Made by a program: the position numbers and the translations under genes. DNA of 7,962 nucleotides from Anaerolineae bacterium (GTDB lineage Bacteria; Chloroflexota; Anaerolineae; Promineifilales; Promineifilaceae), in NCBI GenBank assembly GCA_028284105.1, contig JANQSK010000072.1:1-7962 (forward strand). The letters are read 5' to 3'. Below are positions 6,540 through 7,962 of the stretch, in pieces (the stretch's first letter is position 1; each line of letters opens with the position of its first letter). Under the pieces are notes generated by a model. That model made no database searches. It was not told the DNA's origin and saw nothing but the letters and a program-made list of their open reading frames with translations.

Positions 6540-7352
6540 CTATTCTTCTGTCCAAAAATCTGGTGATTTTGGTTGGCGTTGGCGTTGATTAAATTCTTCG
6601 ATTAAAGCAGGTGCTATTTGGTCTGCTTTTACCTCTTGAATGAGTTTAATGAGATAACGAATGTTTGCTTCAAAAATCTGTTCCCCTTTTTCGGCCGTGG
6701 CTTTGTGTGCATTACCTACATACATGTGTGGGTACATGGCGTACCAGTCAACTTGAGAATAACCACCAGCCTTGGCTACGGGTGCATTTCGATTTTGATT
6801 TGAAAACGTTTTAGGGGGAATTTGGTCCATCTTAACAAGGTCTTTGTGGATGTGAAGAATCATACTGGTTTCTAACTCCCCAGCGTGTCCATACTCTTTG
6901 TGCTCAATCATTTCAACGTCTTCCTGCTTTATGGGTAAGTTGGCGACATAAACGGTGTATGGCTTTGACTTTTCAGGAAGGGTTTGAACAAACAGGGGTA
7001 AAAAGTAACGATTCCCACCGTGTCCGCTTAGCAGAATAATTTTCTCAATGCCGTTTCTGTGCATTTCATCACAAATATTTTCTAAAAGGGCAAAGGCAAC
7101 GTCTCGTTTAATCACAACACCACCGGGGAGGTGGGCTGTCTCGTGATTAATTGAATAAGGGTATTGGGGAAATACGATGATGGGTTCTTTTTTTGCTGCT
7201 TCACAAGCTATGTGGTGAGCGGTAAACATATCGGTGCCAAGAGGGAGATGTGAGGCGTGTGACTCGATAACGCCAATCGTTAGGATGGCGACTTTTTCAC
7301 ACGTTTTAACGGCCGTTTCAAAATCATAAGATGTTAAATTTTCCCACTGCAT
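6540..7352 (-). CDS. Creatininase-family metal-dependent amidohydrolase
   Basis: This 270-residue cytoplasmic protein has the creatininase fold signatures. IGVIESHASHLPLGTD (26-41) supplies metal ligands E30, H32 and D41. LSGHGGNR (108-115) supplies H111, and HAGELETS (156-163) supplies E159. The family contains creatinine amidohydrolase, the formamide hydrolase ArfB of flavin synthesis and the peptidase MftE of mycofactocin maturation, all using a dinuclear metal centre to cut an amide bond. Nothing nearby points to any of these pathways, so the substrate is unknown. An in-frame ATG at 7409 would add 19 residues, but AGAGGAG (7360-7366) lies seven bases before the ATG at 7352, and the extra segment coincides with a hairpin, so the shorter form is chosen. 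The ESH in place of the common EQHG is a mild variation. Confidence 0.85.
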   Translation of the reverse strand: MQWENLTSYDFETAVKTCEKVAILTIGVIESHASHLPLGTDMFTAHHIACEAAKKEPIIVFPQYPYSINHETAHLPGGVVIKRDVAFALLENICDEMHRNGIEKIILLSGHGGNRYFLPLFVQTLPEKSKPYTVYVANLPIKQEDVEMIEHKEYGHAGELETSMILHIHKDLVKMDQIPPKTFSNQNRNAPVAKAGGYSQVDWYAMYPHMYVGNAHKATAEKGEQIFEANIRYLIKLIQEVKADQIAPALIEEFNQRQRQPKSPDFWTEE

Positions 7353-7362
7353 TTGGATTCTC

Positions 7363-7407
7363 CTCTTTGAATGCAAAAGAGCCTGACAAATTTTGCATTT
7401 ATCAGGC
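7363..7407 (-). promoter_or_regulatory. Two consecutive hairpins in the leader of the creatininase-family gene
   Basis: In the minus-strand transcript the first hairpin pairs the arms at 7397-7407 and 7381-7391 (GCCTGATAAAT with ATTTGTCAGGC, one mismatch which can be G-U in one strand) around a five-base loop. It is followed at once by TCTTTT. A second short hairpin pairs CTCTTT (bases 7376-7381 read on the minus strand) with AAAGAG (7363-7368). Those last bases overlap AGAGGAG (7360-7366), the ribosome binding site, so the second hairpin would hide it. The arrangement could be an attenuator, a translational switch, or an operator palindrome in DNA. Weak T-tract, so termination would be inefficient. 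Confidence 0.45.
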
Positions 7408-7409
7408 AA

Positions 7410-7556
7410 TGATTGATGATGATGTACTTGAAATATTACTTGTTTTTTTTAGTTGACACACTGCAGTGGTGCGGTGCATTAAATATTTAGCTATCAATGC
7501 CCCAAACATTCAAGTCTAATCTTGGATGTTTGAGGCAAAAATGATTCTAAATAATC
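7410..7556. other. Intergenic region between the DUF1501 and creatininase-family genes
   Basis: No gene is visible here. An imperfect inverted repeat (arms 7498-7514 and 7521-7537, 15 of 17 positions matching, loop TCTAAT) lies 20-59 bases after the DUF1501 stop codon and may end or stabilise that transcript, though no T-tract follows on the minus strand. Next are the perfect palindromes TAAATATTTA (7480-7489) and CACTGCAGTG (7459-7468). The minus-strand word GTGTGTCAACT (7451-7461) resembles the half-site of the operator at 6497. A poor minus-strand -10, TAATAT (7433-7438), could start the creatininase-family transcript. An eight-T run lies at 7443-7450. Confidence 0.4.
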
Positions 7557-7962
7557 TTAATTGCTACCGTTCATGACGATTGGTACATAGGCTTGGCTCA
7601 CGATTTCATGGGGTTGCAACGGCCGATTTAATAAGCCGAGCGGCATGCGTTGCGATCCATTGACATCATAAAAACGGCCGATATTTGGGAACACGGTTGA
7701 GAGCTCAGAGGGATCTACACCAAACCAAAGCGCAAGTTCACCAAAATATTCATCGCATGATGTGGTTGGGATAAGACGGCCGCGCCCTGTATCAAGTGGA
7801 TTGCCTTCATAGAGGTCAGGGTACTCCCCATAAAGCTTGTGACCGTTCACCGCGCCACCCATCACCATATGATTGCCACCCCAAGCGTGATCAGAGCCTT
7901 GGCCGTTAGAGGTCAGAGTGCGACCAAAATCACTGGCAGTAAAGGTGGTGACATTGTTGTAG
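7557..7962 (-). CDS. DUF1501 domain-containing protein, C-terminal part (runs off the right edge)
   Basis: The last 134 residues are in the window; the frame stays open to the right edge, so the ATG at 7868 is internal and not the start. VTTFTASDFGRTLTSNG (visible residues 4-20), GSDHAWGGNHMVMGGAV (22-38) and LYGEYPDL are the typical C-terminal signature of DUF1501, a family in the alkaline phosphatase/sulfatase-like superfamily. The D-H pair (24-25) probably belongs to a metal site. DUF1501 proteins are usually exported by the Tat system and encoded next to a DUF1800 protein; neither the signal peptide nor such a partner can be seen, as both would lie to the right. Their biochemical role is not established. 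After the domain the chain ends in SQAYVPIVMNGSN, a short hydrophobic tail reminiscent of YLPLV-type motifs in exported Chloroflexota proteins. Confidence 0.9.
   Translation of the reverse strand, partial: YNNVTTFTASDFGRTLTSNGQGSDHAWGGNHMVMGGAVNGHKLYGEYPDLYEGNPLDTGRGRLIPTTSCDEYFGELALWFGVDPSELSTVFPNIGRFYDVNGSQRMPLGLLNRPLQPHEIVSQAYVPIVMNGSN

Larger units (their letters stand above)
333..7316. repeat. Dispersed palindromic octamer ACGGCCGT (HIP1-like), nine exact copies
   Basis: Exact copies start at 333, 619, 1311, 2299, 3026, 3876, 4822, 5191 and 7309. Further CGGCCG cores with one or two flank changes start (as octamers) at 4946, 6691, 7619, 7674 and 7776. With base composition alone an eight-base word of this GC content should occur about 0.1 times in a window this size. 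Copies in genes fall in all three frames (for example DGR, TAV and RPL are encoded), and the copy at 619 is intergenic, so protein sequence does not explain them. Four copies extend to AACGGCCGTT. Other GC-only palindromic hexamers such as GCCGGC or GCGCGC were seen only about once. Confidence 0.85.

Noticed and set aside
7353..7409. Upstream in-frame ATG extending the creatininase-family protein by 19 residues, including a C-x2-C pair
   Set aside because: The segment coincides with a leader hairpin, and a strong AGAGGAG directly precedes the ATG at 7352. The cysteines look incidental.
7453..7481. Plus-strand promoter from the perfect TTGACA at 7453-7458
   Set aside because: No -10 box lies at 16-18 bases and no plus-strand gene follows; the hexamer is better explained as part of the shared half-site.
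7557..7868. A complete 103-residue small protein starting at the ATG at 7868
   Set aside because: The same frame continues upstream to the window edge with conserved DUF1501 sequence, so the ATG is internal.
1..7962. CRISPR array, tRNA or rRNA gene, insertion sequence, defence system or phage module
   Set aside because: No regularly spaced repeats, cloverleaf, terminal inverted repeats with a transposase, or defence gene families are visible. The dispersed octamer is not regularly spaced.

Overview
The window looks like ordinary chromosome from a free-living bacterium of medium GC content (mid-40s percent by eye). Genes are densely packed on both strands. No tRNA, rRNA, CRISPR array, insertion sequence or phage gene was found. 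Several traits fit Chloroflexota (Anaerolineae-like lineages): tandem NBR1-type Ig-like domains in a large multidomain protein, a DUF1501 protein ending in a YVPIVMNG-like tail, and a divergent YchF-type P-loop ATPase. That placement is inferred from gene content and was not tested against a database.

Layout, left to right. Bases 1-530 (minus) hold the N-terminal part of an MmgE/PrpD-family protein. It is divergent from a fold-type II PLP-dependent threonine/serine dehydratase (744-1706, plus). A YchF/OLA1-family ATPase follows (1769-2857, plus), preceded by an extended -10 promoter and ended by a strong symmetric terminator. That terminator also serves the convergent branched-chain amino-acid aminotransferase (2981-4057, minus). 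Next on the minus strand is a 743-residue protein that joins two NBR1 Ig-like domains, a C39-like cysteine peptidase fold and a clan GH-A-like glycoside hydrolase barrel (4168-6399). It has a near-consensus sigma-70-type promoter overlapped by a 25-bp palindrome. Upstream of it lies a creatininase-family amidohydrolase (6540-7352, minus) whose leader can form two consecutive hairpins, the second covering the ribosome binding site. The right edge (7557-7962, minus) is the C-terminal end of a DUF1501 protein.

How the genes relate. The dehydratase makes 2-oxobutyrate from threonine, the precursor of isoleucine. The aminotransferase performs the last step of isoleucine, leucine and valine synthesis. 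The two are on opposite strands and need not be co-regulated. The other genes are not an obvious pathway.

The most striking genome-scale signal is the palindromic octamer ACGGCCGT. It occurs nine times exactly in under 8 kb, with five further CGGCCG cores, in every reading frame and once between genes. It resembles the highly iterated palindromes (HIP1) of cyanobacteria but has a different sequence. The most unusual gene is the NBR1-NBR1-C39-glycosidase fusion, which has no recognisable signal peptide.
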